Positions 54,072-62,082 of a stretch of DNA of 64,000 nucleotides are shown here, piece by piece. Made by a program: the position numbers and the translations under genes. The notes under the pieces are model-generated. The model saw only the letters and a list, made by a program, of their open reading frames with translations. It was not told the origin of the DNA and ran no database searches. Position 1 is the stretch's first letter; each line of letters begins with the position of its first letter. Source of the DNA: Streptococcus sp. LYSM12 (GTDB taxonomy: Bacteria; Bacillota; Bacilli; Lactobacillales; Streptococcaceae); NCBI RefSeq assembly GCF_004569635.1, contig NZ_SPOZ01000001.1, positions 1 through 64,000 of the forward strand. The letters are read 5' to 3'.

Positions 54072-54825
54072 AGTCATCAGCGTCCTAGATAACATAAAGG
54101 AGGAAATAATCTCCTTATTAGATTCTAACCTCTGTGGGATTTATTTGCATGGCTCTTTGGCCTATGATTGCTTTTCCTGGGAGCAAAGTGATATTGATTT
54201 TTTAGTGGTGGTTAAGAAATCCTTGAAGTTAGCGGAAAAAGCAAGATTGATTCACGCCTTAATGGAAATTGAGCACCTTGGTCCGAAAAAGGGGCTTGAG
54301 ATGAGTGTTGTCTGTGAGAAAGATCTTAGACCTCCCTGCTTTCCTATGCCCTATCATTTGCACTATTCTAAGCAACATCAAAAAGCAGCCAAAGAAAATG
54401 TATCCTTGTATTGTGACAATATGCAAGGAGTCGATCTGGATTTGACTGCTCATATCATGGTTGTTTGTCAAAGGGGAATAGCCCTATATGGAAAAGAGCT
54501 TACGGAAGTCTTTCAAGTACCTACACGAAAAGACTATTTAAATAGTGTGTGGTACGATATTGAAAATAGCTTAACGATGGTGACAAAAGATCCCGTATCT
54601 ACCATTTTAAACCTCTGTCGGACATTGGCCTATGTGAGAGAAGAAACATTTTTATCCAAGAAAGAGGGCGGAGAATGGGCACTTGGACATTGTTCGCAGC
54701 ACTATACAGCAATGCTAAACCACATTCTCAAAGCCTATCAAGCCGGCTCTATTGTAGTCCCTACAGCCTTGATGATTCAGTTTGTACAGGAAAGTCTAGA
54801 TGAACTGGCTGGACATGTTGGCTAA
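54061..54825 (+). CDS. AadA-like nucleotidyltransferase
   Basis: A 254-residue protein with the polymerase-beta-type nucleotidyltransferase motif GIYLHGSLAYDCFSWEQSDI (Gly-Ser...Asp-x-Asp) near residue 25-45 and a C-terminal helical domain (WYDIENSLTMVTKDPVSTIL; KEGGEWALGHCSQHYTAMLN) like that of ANT(3'')/ANT(9) aminoglycoside adenylyltransferases. It may adenylylate an aminoglycoside-like molecule, but many chromosomal homologues have no known resistance role. The ATG overlaps the GNAT gene by 11 bp with GAGGAGAAAG upstream. It ends the operon at a strong hairpin. Confidence 0.8.
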   Translation: MENRVISVLDNIKEEIISLLDSNLCGIYLHGSLAYDCFSWEQSDIDFLVVVKKSLKLAEKARLIHALMEIEHLGPKKGLEMSVVCEKDLRPPCFPMPYHLHYSKQHQKAAKENVSLYCDNMQGVDLDLTAHIMVVCQRGIALYGKELTEVFQVPTRKDYLNSVWYDIENSLTMVTKDPVSTILNLCRTLAYVREETFLSKKEGGEWALGHCSQHYTAMLNHILKAYQAGSIVVPTALMIQFVQESLDELAGHVG

Positions 54826-54935
54826 ATTCTAAAAGGCTTCTCATTTCCTATTGCTCGAATTTTAGAACTTTGTGATGGAGTTGGGTTTTTGCCCAACCTT
54901 TTCATGTGTACAAAATCTTACTAGAGCGTTAAAGA

Positions 54936-54988
54936 CTATATGAAAGCTGAACAAGTATTTCTCTTGTTCAGCTTTCATATAGTTTTTT
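54936..54988 (+). terminator. terminator of the DUF2130 operon, fused to a repeat copy
   Basis: A perfect 20-bp stem (54936-54955 with 54963-54982) around a 7-base loop, followed by six Ts. The right arm's TATAG is also the left end of the MITE-like copy that starts at 54978. Confidence 0.85.
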
Positions 54989-55072
54989 AGTACTAGGCAA
55001 CGAGCTGTAGGCTGTACTGGGGTACGGCAAAGCGAGTGGACGAAATATTAAAAGATAAACGAAATGACTATA
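54978..55072 (-). repeat. MITE-like intergenic repeat
   Basis: TATAGTTTTTTAGTACTAGG...GAAATGACTATA. It is followed at about 55080 by an isolated BOX-like left end (TACTCTTTGAAAATCAAAAG) with no matching right end. The rest up to 55196 has no gene. Confidence 0.75.
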
Positions 55073-55196
55073 CTATCTGCTACTCTTTGAAAATCAAAAG
55101 GATATCTTGTCAACCTATTCCCTTAAAATATGGAGGAACAATGTTCTATCTTCGATTACGTTTCCCTGTCTATTTTTGGTTTTCTTGGGGCAGGAG

Positions 55197-55732
55197 TTAT
55201 TTCCTCACTAACTTGTACAACCACAATAGATTGAAGAGCTTCGGCTTTTTTTGGGCATCAATGACAGGTTTGATGGTTTCGTACATCTTATCTTTTATTT
55301 CTTCTTCATTTACTTGACTTATATCTAGTAATTTATAGTCAGGGGGTGTAGTTCCATATCTTAGGTTAAGTTTATTATCAAAGTAATATCTATTTTCATC
55401 GTTACTTAGGTATGAATATCCATTAGTTGTTTTCTCAATAGAGGGATAGTGGGGTGTATAAGAACTGTTAAAATTTCGAATCAGATTGAAACCACCAGTA
55501 AAAAAGTACATCTTAGGAATATCCTTGTGATGTAAGCTCCTAAGATTGGTGATGGTTACCTTAATGACGTTGTCCCTCCTTTCTTTCTCTGATGTGGCTA
55601 ATTGTTCTTCATAATAGATGGAGTAAGTATTTAGGTTCTCGAATACGAGGTAGAAAGTGAGCATGCTCCCAAATAGTGGGAGGAGAATAATTTTCTAACA
55701 ATCTTTCGTTTCTTTTTGGTAGTTGTCTGCAT
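55197..55732 (-). pseudogene. fourth copy of the membrane-anchored paralogue family, frameshifted
   Basis: The start region reads MQTTTKKKRKIVRKLF, like the three upstream paralogues, but loses one C in the TTATTC(C)TCCTC stretch. This puts the rest (NLNTYSIYYEEQLATSEKER... to ...LFNLLWLYKLVRK) out of frame. Translation from an internal ATG at 55664 would give a 155-residue protein without the full membrane anchor. The body is otherwise intact, so the lesion is recent or a sequencing indel. Four bases after the third copy, like the other junctions. Confidence 0.75.
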
Positions 55733-55736
55733 GGTT

Positions 55737-56270
55737 TTATTTCCTCACTAACTTGTACAACCATAGTAAATTGAAGGAACCAGGCTTATCCTGTGCTTCA
55801 ATAATAGGTCTAATGGTTTCGTACATCTCATCTTTTATTTGTTCTTCATTTAATTGAGTTGAATCTAGCACTTTATGTTCAGTACTGCTAATTCCATATC
55901 TTAGATTTAGATTAGCATCAAAATTATAACTGTTATATTCTTTATCGTAGTATGAATATCCTCCAACATTCCCTGAAACAAAGGGAAAATAGCTTCCAGA
56001 AGAGTCATTTTGATTCTCTACAAAATTGACCCCATCAAAATCATACCGCATATTTGGAATATCCTTGTAAGATAAAGTTCTTAGGTTGATGATGGTTGCC
56101 TTAATGACATTATCCCTTCTTTCTTTTTCTGATGTGGCTAACTGTTCTTCATAATAGATGGAATAGGACTCTAAATCTTCTGTAACGACAATGAAAATGA
56201 AAAAGATTCCGAGTAGTAGGAGGAGTAATTTTTTAACAATCTTTCGTTTCTTTTTGCTAGGTGTCTGCAT
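55737..56270 (-). CDS. membrane-anchored tandem paralogue (third copy), possible immunity protein
   Basis: A 177-residue protein. A Lys/Arg-rich cytosolic start (MQTPSKKKRKIVKK) is followed by one membrane helix (~14-29). An extracytoplasmic part contains YSIYYEEQLATSEKERRDN, IPNMRYDFDGVNFVENQND, LNEEQIKDEMYETIRPIIEA and the closing NLLWLYKLVRK. I do not recognise the family with certainty; the layout (single anchor, small acidic exterior, tandem copies) resembles streptococcal TipC-type immunity proteins, which is only a suggestion. Nearly identical N-terminus to the second copy; four-base gaps on both sides with GAGGAAAT in the preceding gene's end. Confidence 0.7.
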   Translation of the reverse strand: MQTPSKKKRKIVKKLLLLLLGIFFIFIVVTEDLESYSIYYEEQLATSEKERRDNVIKATIINLRTLSYKDIPNMRYDFDGVNFVENQNDSSGSYFPFVSGNVGGYSYYDKEYNSYNFDANLNLRYGISSTEHKVLDSTQLNEEQIKDEMYETIRPIIEAQDKPGSFNLLWLYKLVRK

Positions 56271-56274
56271 GGTC

Positions 56275-56814
56275 TTATTTCCTCAAAAGCTTGTACAACC
56301 ACTGCAAATTATAGATTACCGGTTTTTTCTGGGCGTCAATAACAGGTTTTAGCGTGTCATACATCTCATCCTTTAATTGTTCTTCATTTAATTGAGTTAA
56401 ATCTAGCCTTTTACGTTCAGTATTGCTCCATCTAACTGCATAAGTTAGATGGAGGTTTTCATCAAGATGATATCTGTTACCTTCTTTATCTTGATATGAA
56501 TATCCGCTAGCATTATTTGAAACAGAGGGAAAATAGCTTCCAGAAGAATCATTTTGATTCTCTACAAAATTGGTTCCATCAAAATCGTAACGCATGTTAG
56601 GAATATCCTCATAATTCAAACTTCTCAGGTTAGTGATGGTTGCTTTGATGACATTATCTCTCCTTTCTTTCTCTGATGTGGCTAACTGTTCTTCATAATA
56701 GATGGAATAGATTTCTAAATCCCCTGTAACGATAATGAAAATGAAAGAGATTCCGAGCAGGAGGAGGAATAATTTTCTAACAATCTTTCGTTTCTTTTTG
56801 CTAGGTGTCTGCAT
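56275..56814 (-). CDS. membrane-anchored tandem paralogue (second copy), possible immunity protein
   Basis: A 179-residue homologue of the neighbours: MQTPSKKKRKIVRK, a membrane helix (~15-30), YSIYYEEQLATSEKERRDN, IPNMRYDFDGTNFVENQND, and an end (VIYNLQWLYKLLRK) identical to that of the first copy. The N-terminal half is closer to the third copy and the C-terminal end to the first, a mosaic consistent with recombination between copies. Same four-base junctions. Confidence 0.7.
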   Translation of the reverse strand: MQTPSKKKRKIVRKLFLLLLGISFIFIIVTGDLEIYSIYYEEQLATSEKERRDNVIKATITNLRSLNYEDIPNMRYDFDGTNFVENQNDSSGSYFPSVSNNASGYSYQDKEGNRYHLDENLHLTYAVRWSNTERKRLDLTQLNEEQLKDEMYDTLKPVIDAQKKPVIYNLQWLYKLLRK

Positions 56815-56818
56815 GGTC

Positions 56819-57352
56819 TTATTTCCTCAAAAGCTTGTACAACCACTGCAAATTATAGATTACCGGTGTTTTTCGTGCGTCAATAATAGGCTTCAATGTA
56901 TTATACATCTCATCTTTTAATTGTTCTTCATCAAATTGTTTCAAATCCAATGACTTATAGTCGGGACCGTAGGCATCAATTAGATGGAGATTACTATCAA
57001 ATTTATATGCATACTTTTTTTTATCACGATAGAGGTATCCTTTTTTTATAGTACTGGAGATGCTTGGATGACGCTCCGAGTAGGTATCAAGCTGATTTTC
57101 TACAAAATTAGCACCATCAAAATCAAAGCGCATATTGGGGACATCTTTGTAGTTCAAACTTTTCAGGTTAGTGATGGTTACCTTGATAATATTATCCCTC
57201 TTTTCTTTTTCCGAGCTTGCTAACTGCTCTTCATAATAGATGGAATAGGTATTCAGATTTTCCATTGCAATGTCGAAAATAAGAAGGCTCCCGAGTAGAA
57301 AAAAGAATAATTTTCTAACAATTTTTCTTTTCTTTTTGCTAGGTGTAGGCAT
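56819..57352 (-). CDS. membrane-anchored tandem paralogue (first copy), possible immunity protein
   Basis: A 177-residue homologue: MPTPSKKKRKIVRK, a membrane helix (~14-30), NLNTYSIYYEEQLASSEKEK, VPNMRFDFDGANFVENQLD, FDEEQLKDEMYNTLKPIIDA, NLQWLYKLLRK. It is the most divergent in the middle (SERHPSISSTIKKGYLYRDK). It starts five bases after the stop of the cationic repeat protein, so all five genes are probably one transcript. The function is not known. Confidence 0.7.
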   Translation of the reverse strand: MPTPSKKKRKIVRKLFFFLLGSLLIFDIAMENLNTYSIYYEEQLASSEKEKRDNIIKVTITNLKSLNYKDVPNMRFDFDGANFVENQLDTYSERHPSISSTIKKGYLYRDKKKYAYKFDSNLHLIDAYGPDYKSLDLKQFDEEQLKDEMYNTLKPIIDARKTPVIYNLQWLYKLLRK

Positions 57353-57357
57353 GTGTT

Positions 57358-58089
57358 TTATTTTCCTTTCTTTTTAGCAGGCTTGCGCCCAGGTCTTTGG
57401 GGCGCTTTTGCTCTTTGTATCGGTCTGGATGCCTTTCGTTGAATCGCTCTCCTTACTGGTCTGCCAGCTTGCCTTATAGGGCGAATAATTTTCCGTTGGA
57501 TAGGAGCGCTCACTTTTCTGACAGCCTTTTTAACTGGTTGAACTATTCTTTTTTTAATGGTTTTAGCGATTGGCTTGGTCGCTCGTTTGACAGGCTGTAC
57601 TACTTTTTTCTGGATGAATTTTCCAGTTTTTTTGATGTTTTTTTGAGCTGGCTGGATAAGCTTTTTTCGGATAGTTTTAACGATTGGCTTGGTCGCTCGT
57701 TTGACAGGTTCTACCACCTTTTTCTGGATGAACTTTCCGGTTTTTTGGATGGTTTTAACGATTGGTTTAGTTGCTTGTTTGATAGATTTTATCACCTTTT
57801 TTTGGATCGTCTTTCCTACTTTTTGAATAGCTTTGGCGACTGGTTTGATAGCCTGTTTGACAGGTGCTAGTATTTTCTTTGGATTAAATAGTGCTACCTT
57901 AGAAGCGGGCTTTGCCTGCTTTGGTTTACTACTTGTCAAGCTAAGACTAGGATTTTTATCTGGCTTGTGGGTCGGAGCTTTTTTCCCTGGTTTTTGCTGC
58001 CCTTGCTTCTTGGAGAACTTTTCCCAGTACTCTTTCATCTTGTCTTTGAAATTATTCCACCTGCTCTTTAGTTCTTCCCATTTTTTCAA
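57358..58089 (-). CDS. strongly cationic Lys/Arg-repeat protein (possible C-terminal remnant)
   Basis: A 243-residue reading frame with about 79 Lys/Arg and about 7 acidic residues by hand count. After an amphipathic start (WEELKSRWNNFKDKMKEYWE) it consists of degenerate repeats such as KPIVKTIQKTGKFIQKK and VVEPVKRATKPIVKTIRKK. These shift from Lys-rich to Arg-rich towards the C-terminus (RPIRQAGRPVRRAIQRK). The only start codon is a TTG (58089) without a ribosome-binding site. The frame stays open upstream to 58173 through a hydrophobic stretch (LLSLSTIGLISVFYIISP), so a membrane segment probably belongs to it and the true 5' end may be lost. Heads the five-gene minus-strand unit. Not recognised. 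Confidence 0.6.
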   Translation of the reverse strand: MKKWEELKSRWNNFKDKMKEYWEKFSKKQGQQKPGKKAPTHKPDKNPSLSLTSSKPKQAKPASKVALFNPKKILAPVKQAIKPVAKAIQKVGKTIQKKVIKSIKQATKPIVKTIQKTGKFIQKKVVEPVKRATKPIVKTIRKKLIQPAQKNIKKTGKFIQKKVVQPVKRATKPIAKTIKKRIVQPVKKAVRKVSAPIQRKIIRPIRQAGRPVRRAIQRKASRPIQRAKAPQRPGRKPAKKKGK

Positions 58090-58175
58090 TGCAGGAGATA
58101 TGATGTAGAATACTGATATTAGTCCTATAGTAGAGAGGCTGAGGAGGGCAGAAGTATTTAAGATAGGCTCGAGTT

Positions 58176-58181
58176 ATTATA
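58176..58181 (-). promoter_or_regulatory. candidate -10 box for the cationic-protein operon
   Basis: Minus-strand TATAAT directly before the open frame that encodes the hydrophobic segment; -35 weak. Transcription from here would begin near 58168. Confidence 0.35.
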
Positions 58182-58330
58182 CTACATACATAAACAAATA
58201 CGCCACCAATATGTACTGATATATATCGCTATCAGTCGCAAAGAAGAGATGCGAATAAAATGAAGCAGGATAGGCAGTCTGTACGAGTTGGCTATAAGAG
58301 AAGAAAGCAGGTGTAAAATAAGGTATTCTG

Positions 58331-58361
58331 ACATTCTTTGACAAACTTTGTCAAAGAATGT
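58331..58361. promoter_or_regulatory. 31-bp palindrome upstream of truB
   Basis: ACATTCTTTGACA-AACTT-TGTCAAAGAATGT, perfect 13-bp arms, without a T-tract, just before the truB promoter and in the divergent intergenic space. It could be an operator or a cruciform-forming site. Confidence 0.5.
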
Positions 58362-58381
58362 ACCAAATAGGATAGAAACAT

Positions 58382-58389
58382 GCTATAAT
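58382..58389 (+). promoter_or_regulatory. truB -10 box at the start codon (leaderless)
   Basis: GCTATAAT preceded by T (extended TGCTATAAT). Six bases separate TATAAT from the truB ATG and no Shine-Dalgarno is present. Confidence 0.55.
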
Positions 58390-58395
58390 AGTCCT

Positions 58396-59295
58396 ATGCT
58401 TTCAGGAATTATCAATGTAAAAAAGGAAGCGGGGATGACCTCGCACGATGTGGTATTTAAGCTGCGCAAGATTTTGAAAGAAAAAAAGATTGGTCACGGT
58501 GGTACCTTAGATCCAGATGTGACAGGGGTCTTACCGATTGCGGTGGGAAGAGCGACCCGCCTCATCGAGTACATGCAGGAAGAAGGAAAAATCTATGAGG
58601 GAGAAATCACTCTAGGCTATAGCACTACAACAGAAGATGCTTCGGGCGAGCTGGTCGAGAAAACCTCTATTCCGATGAGCTTAACAGAAGAGGATATTGA
58701 TCAAGTCATGCAGAGCTTCATCGGAACGATTACACAGGTACCCCCCATGTATTCAGCAGTCAAGGTCAATGGACGTAAGCTCTACGAATACGCACGGGCA
58801 GGAGAAACAGTTGAGCGACCGGAGCGCCGGGTTGTGATTCACCAGTTTGAGCGGACCGGTTCCCTCGTTTTTGAGGGGGAATGTGTGCGCTTTTCTTTCC
58901 GTGTGCGATGCGGTAAGGGGACCTATGTGCGAACCTTGTCGGTCGATGTGGGAGCAAGGCTAGGTCTTGCTAGTCACATGTCTAGCTTAGTGCGGACAGG
59001 ATCAGCTGGTATGGTGCTGGAAGACGCGCTGACAATCGAAGAGATTAGAGATTTGTTTGAAGGCGGGGATAGGTCTTTTCTTCAGCCGATTGAACGTGGA
59101 ATCGGTGATTTGAAAAGGGTGATGCTGAGTGAAGAGCAGGTGGCAGAAGTAGTGCATGGACGTTTTGTCGCCTTGAATGAAACGGATAATCTGCTTGCAG
59201 CTTTTGAGTGCGACAGGCTCATTGCCGTTTTAGAAAAAAGAGAAGATGTGTATAAGCCTAGGAAAGTTTTTATACTTAATGAAAATCAACATTAG
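58396..59295 (+). CDS. truB: tRNA pseudouridine(55) synthase
   Basis: A 299-residue enzyme making pseudouridine-55 in the T-loop of tRNAs. The catalytic Asp39 is in [20 protein letters not shown], with [19 protein letters not shown] and the conserved [19 protein letters not shown]; the [13 protein letters not shown] motif lies near residue 175. The start at 58396 gives the normal TruB N-terminus ([20 protein letters not shown]). The -10 box six bases before it implies a leaderless mRNA. The last residues (ILNENQH) are encoded by the left end of a BOX-like element. Confidence 0.95.
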   Translation: MLSGIINVKKEAGMTSHDVVFKLRKILKEKKIGHGGTLDPDVTGVLPIAVGRATRLIEYMQEEGKIYEGEITLGYSTTTEDASGELVEKTSIPMSLTEEDIDQVMQSFIGTITQVPPMYSAVKVNGRKLYEYARAGETVERPERRVVIHQFERTGSLVFEGECVRFSFRVRCGKGTYVRTLSVDVGARLGLASHMSSLVRTGSAGMVLEDALTIEEIRDLFEGGDRSFLQPIERGIGDLKRVMLSEEQVAEVVHGRFVALNETDNLLAAFECDRLIAVLEKREDVYKPRKVFILNENQH

Positions 59296-59432
59296 ACGAG
59301 GAAACGCAATCGAAGATAGTTGCAATGGTTAACAACTGTTGCGAGTTGGAAATAAGAAACGTAATAGCGTTTCTCAACAGTTTATGGAGATGAGTTGACA
59401 AAAGGTATCGTTTTGATTTTCAAAGAGTATTA
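59271..59432 (+). repeat. BOX-like element overlapping the truB 3' end
   Basis: Starts TATACTTAATGAAAATCAAC and ends GTTTTGATTTTCAAAGAGTA, classic BOX-type inverted ends. Interior hairpins include GAAACG...CGTTTC. Its first 25 bp include the truB stop codon. Confidence 0.75.
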
Positions 59433-59454
59433 TCTAGGTCTTTTTGGAGCTTTG

Positions 59455-59463
59455 TGATACAAT
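59455..59463 (+). promoter_or_regulatory. ribF extended -10 at the start codon (leaderless)
   Basis: TGATACAAT with the ribF ATG six bases later and no Shine-Dalgarno. Confidence 0.5.
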
Positions 59464-59469
59464 AATACA

Positions 59470-60411
59470 ATGATGAAACGGATAAGGATAAACAATTATA
59501 GAGAAATCAAATCCCAAGGAGAAACTGTGTTGGTATTGGGATATTTTGATGGTCTTCATCTGGGGCATAAGGCTCTTTTCGATAGGGCACGTGCAATAGC
59601 AAATCAGCGAGGTCTGACTGTCACAGTTTTGACCTTTCCTGAATCACCAAGACTTGCCTTTGCCCGTTTTCAACCAGACTTACTCAGTCATTTAACCAGT
59701 AAAGAACGTCGTTACCAACTTTTTGAACAATACGGTGTTGACCAGCTCTATTTAACAGATTTTACCAGTGAATTTGCAGCGACCAGCCCTCAAGTATTTG
59801 TTGACAAGTATATCAAAGCGTTACAGGCTAGTGTGGTGGTGGTTGGGTTTGATTATCACTTTGGCAACAGCAGGGCATCGGTTGCTACTTTAAAGGATTT
59901 CTTTGATGGAGAAGTTGAAGTGGTTGGAGAAGTGCAGCAGGGTGGTGAGAAAGTATCATCAACTCGGATTCGTAAGGCTGTTCAAGATGGACGAGTGAGA
60001 GAAGCCAACCAATTATTAGGCTATCCCTTTGAAACAAGAGGGATTGTCGTGCATGGCGATGCACGGGGGAGGACTATTGGTTATCCAACAGCCAATCTAG
60101 CTCCCATTGATGCAGTATATCTACCAGGCGATGGCGTGTATGTTGTAGATGTTGCGATTGCAGAGAAACGCTATCGAGCGATGGCTAGTGTCGGAAAAAA
60201 TATCACTTTTGACGGAACTGAATTGCGCTTAGAAGCCCACATATTTGGATTTAATCGCTATATCTACGGAGAAAGAATCACGATTTACTGGCTGGAAAAA
60301 ATTCGTGAAATGGTTAAATTTGATGGCATTGATGCCCTTATGACACAAATGAAAGAAGATGAGCGCATAGCGCTCACTTGGAAAGAGTATGCTGAAGAAT
60401 ATCATAAATGA
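59470..60411 (+). CDS. ribF: bifunctional riboflavin kinase/FAD synthetase
   Basis: A 313-residue cytosolic enzyme phosphorylating riboflavin to FMN and adenylating FMN to FAD. The N-terminal nucleotidyltransferase domain (~1-180) has LGYFDGLHLGHKAL and VSSTRIRKAVQDG. The C-terminal kinase domain (~185-313) has GIVVHGDARGRTIGYPTANL and ends LTWKEYAEEYHK. ATGATG gives two possible starts (59470 or 59473). It follows truB as in other streptococci but has its own promoter after the BOX-like element. Confidence 0.95.
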   Translation: MMKRIRINNYREIKSQGETVLVLGYFDGLHLGHKALFDRARAIANQRGLTVTVLTFPESPRLAFARFQPDLLSHLTSKERRYQLFEQYGVDQLYLTDFTSEFAATSPQVFVDKYIKALQASVVVVGFDYHFGNSRASVATLKDFFDGEVEVVGEVQQGGEKVSSTRIRKAVQDGRVREANQLLGYPFETRGIVVHGDARGRTIGYPTANLAPIDAVYLPGDGVYVVDVAIAEKRYRAMASVGKNITFDGTELRLEAHIFGFNRYIYGERITIYWLEKIREMVKFDGIDALMTQMKEDERIALTWKEYAEEYHK

Positions 60412-61132
60412 TTCGCGCTATGAAACAGGGATGATTGTGATGGCGTTGCTCTACGTTTTGCTAATCGTGAGTGAAATGCTGGCACTTATTTCAGCCCAAA
60501 GTATCTTTTATCGTACGTGTGATGCTCTGCTTTGGGGGATTTTTGTATTTGATTATAGTAGCCATTTGTATTATTCTGACAATAAAGGGAGGTACATTCG
60601 CAATAATATCCTTGAATTGATTGCAATCGTACCCTTTGTCCAGGTGGCAGCTTTCTTTAGAATCGGTCGAATTGCTCGTTTTGCTAAGTTATTTGGAATC
60701 TTAAAGGTTACTCGCTTGATTGCAGTTTCTAGTAAATTGTGGGAAATGTTGCACAAGCTGATGAATACCAATGGTCTCTCTAAAATCTTGGTTCTCAATT
60801 TTGGGGCGGTAATGGTGGCAAGCGGTCTTCTCACACTTGTAGAGAAGCAGTCCTTTTTAAACTCTCTCTGGTGGTCGATTGTAACCATGACAACGGTTGG
60901 ATATGGCGACATTGTACCGCGGACGGCGATTGCGAAACTCATTGCGATTGTGCTGATGCTGATTGGCATTTTGACCTTTGGGATGGTGACAGCTATTATC
61001 ACACGTTTCTTTGTTGATAGCGAGCGAGATGCTAAGATTGATGGCTTAACTGTCAAAATTGAAGAACAATACCTTATGTTACAGAGATTAGAAGAAAAAA
61101 TAGATGCTTTATCGAGGGAGAAAGAGAGATAG
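60389..61132 (+). CDS. voltage-gated-type potassium channel
   Basis: A 247-residue membrane protein with a 6-TM voltage-gated-channel plan. The S4-like helix has spaced basics (FRIGRIARFAKLFGILKVTR), the pore has LWWSIVTMTTVGYGDIVP with the K+ selectivity filter TVGYGD, and a C-terminal coiled coil (KIDGLTVKIEEQYLMLQRLE) likely drives tetramerisation. It would let K+ equilibrate across the membrane. Its ATG lies 23 bp inside ribF with GGAAAG upstream, so expression is coupled to ribF. Confidence 0.88.
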   Translation: MLKNIINDSRYETGMIVMALLYVLLIVSEMLALISAQSIFYRTCDALLWGIFVFDYSSHLYYSDNKGRYIRNNILELIAIVPFVQVAAFFRIGRIARFAKLFGILKVTRLIAVSSKLWEMLHKLMNTNGLSKILVLNFGAVMVASGLLTLVEKQSFLNSLWWSIVTMTTVGYGDIVPRTAIAKLIAIVLMLIGILTFGMVTAIITRFFVDSERDAKIDGLTVKIEEQYLMLQRLEEKIDALSREKER

Positions 61133-61330
61133 AACGCCTACTAAATGTATGATATAAACATATTCGAACCCTTGTTTTGAATTAAAAATCTTATAAGAAA
61201 TCTGCTGACAGAGAAAGTAAGATAGGCTATTTTTAGCTTTTTAGAAAACAAGGGATGTTAAAATGTAGAAAAGCTAGGTTCTGTTCCAAACATTTTTGTG
61301 CGTCTGTACAGGGATAAATTGGATTTTATC

Positions 61331-61359
61331 TTGTAAAAGGCTTTTATCTAGTGTATAAT
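61331..61359 (+). promoter_or_regulatory. promoter of the spxA operon
   Basis: TTGTAA (61331-61336), 17 bp, TATAAT (61354-61359). The 260 bp between the channel gene and spxA hold no other gene. Confidence 0.65.
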
Positions 61360-61393
61360 AGAAAGTAAGATCTTAAGCTAGAAAGGTATACTT

Positions 61394-61801
61394 ATGATTA
61401 CACTATTTTTATCACCAAGTTGTACTAGTTGCCGTAAAGCTAGAACATGGCTAACGAATCATCAGGTACCTTTTTTAGAACACAATATCATGACAAGTCC
61501 TTTGACGACAGAGGAATTGAAAAAGATTCTAGCCTTTACTGAAAATGGCACAGATGATTTGATTTCCACGCGTTCAAAGGTCTTTCAAAAGCTCAATATT
61601 GATGTCGAAGAACTATCCATTTCAGAATTGATTGAATTGATTACAACTTACCCAAGCTTGCTTCGTCGTCCCATTATCTTAGATAAGAAGCGGATGCAGA
61701 TTGGATTTAACGAGGACGAAATTCGGGCTTTTTTACCACGGAAGTATCGCAAGCAAGAATTAAAAAATGCGACATTAAAAGCGGAGATAGGACAACTATA
61801 G
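61394..61801 (+). CDS. spxA: Spx-family redox-sensing transcriptional regulator
   Basis: A 135-residue ArsC-fold protein that binds the RNA polymerase alpha C-terminal domain and redirects transcription under oxidative stress. The redox switch CxxC is Cys10-T-S-Cys13 ([10 protein letters not shown]). The [20 protein letters not shown] segment is conserved in Spx. Streptococci have two paralogues, SpxA1 and SpxA2. The neighbourhood (truB, ribF upstream; UPF0223 and an IMPase-like gene downstream) matches what I recall for SpxA1, without certainty. First gene of a four-gene run. Confidence 0.93.
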   Translation: MITLFLSPSCTSCRKARTWLTNHQVPFLEHNIMTSPLTTEELKKILAFTENGTDDLISTRSKVFQKLNIDVEELSISELIELITTYPSLLRRPIILDKKRMQIGFNEDEIRAFLPRKYRKQELKNATLKAEIGQL

Positions 61802-61803
61802 AC

Positions 61804-62082
61804 ATGGAAAAGAATTATTCATATCCACTTGATTTTTCGTGGAGCACAGAGGAGCTTTCCTCCGTGCTTTCTTTTTTAAATCAGGTGGAAAAAGCCTATG
61901 AGGGAGGCGTGACAGCCAGCGCTCTTTTGGAAGCCTACGACTTGTTTAAAACAGTTGTGAAAAGTAAGGGGGAGGAGCGGAAAATTGATCGTGAATTTGA
62001 GGCGGCCTCAGGCTATTCGACTTATCGAGCGATTAAGCAGGCAAAAGAACAGGGAAAAGGGGTGATTTCTCTTGGAAGATAA
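61804..62082 (+). CDS. UPF0223 family protein
   Basis: A 92-residue small helical protein with [20 protein letters not shown] and the C-terminal [19 protein letters not shown] typical of the family. The function is unknown; the conserved position between spxA and the IMPase-like gene is its main clue. It starts two bases after the spxA stop and overlaps the next gene by 11 bp, so it is translationally coupled. Confidence 0.88.
   Translation: MEKNYSYPLDFSWSTEELSSVLSFLNQVEKAYEGGVTASALLEAYDLFKTVVKSKGEERKIDREFEAASGYSTYRAIKQAKEQGKGVISLGR

Noticed and set aside
60571..61056. 161-codon minus-strand frame opposite the potassium channel
   Set aside because: Antisense to clear channel motifs, with no start signals of its own.
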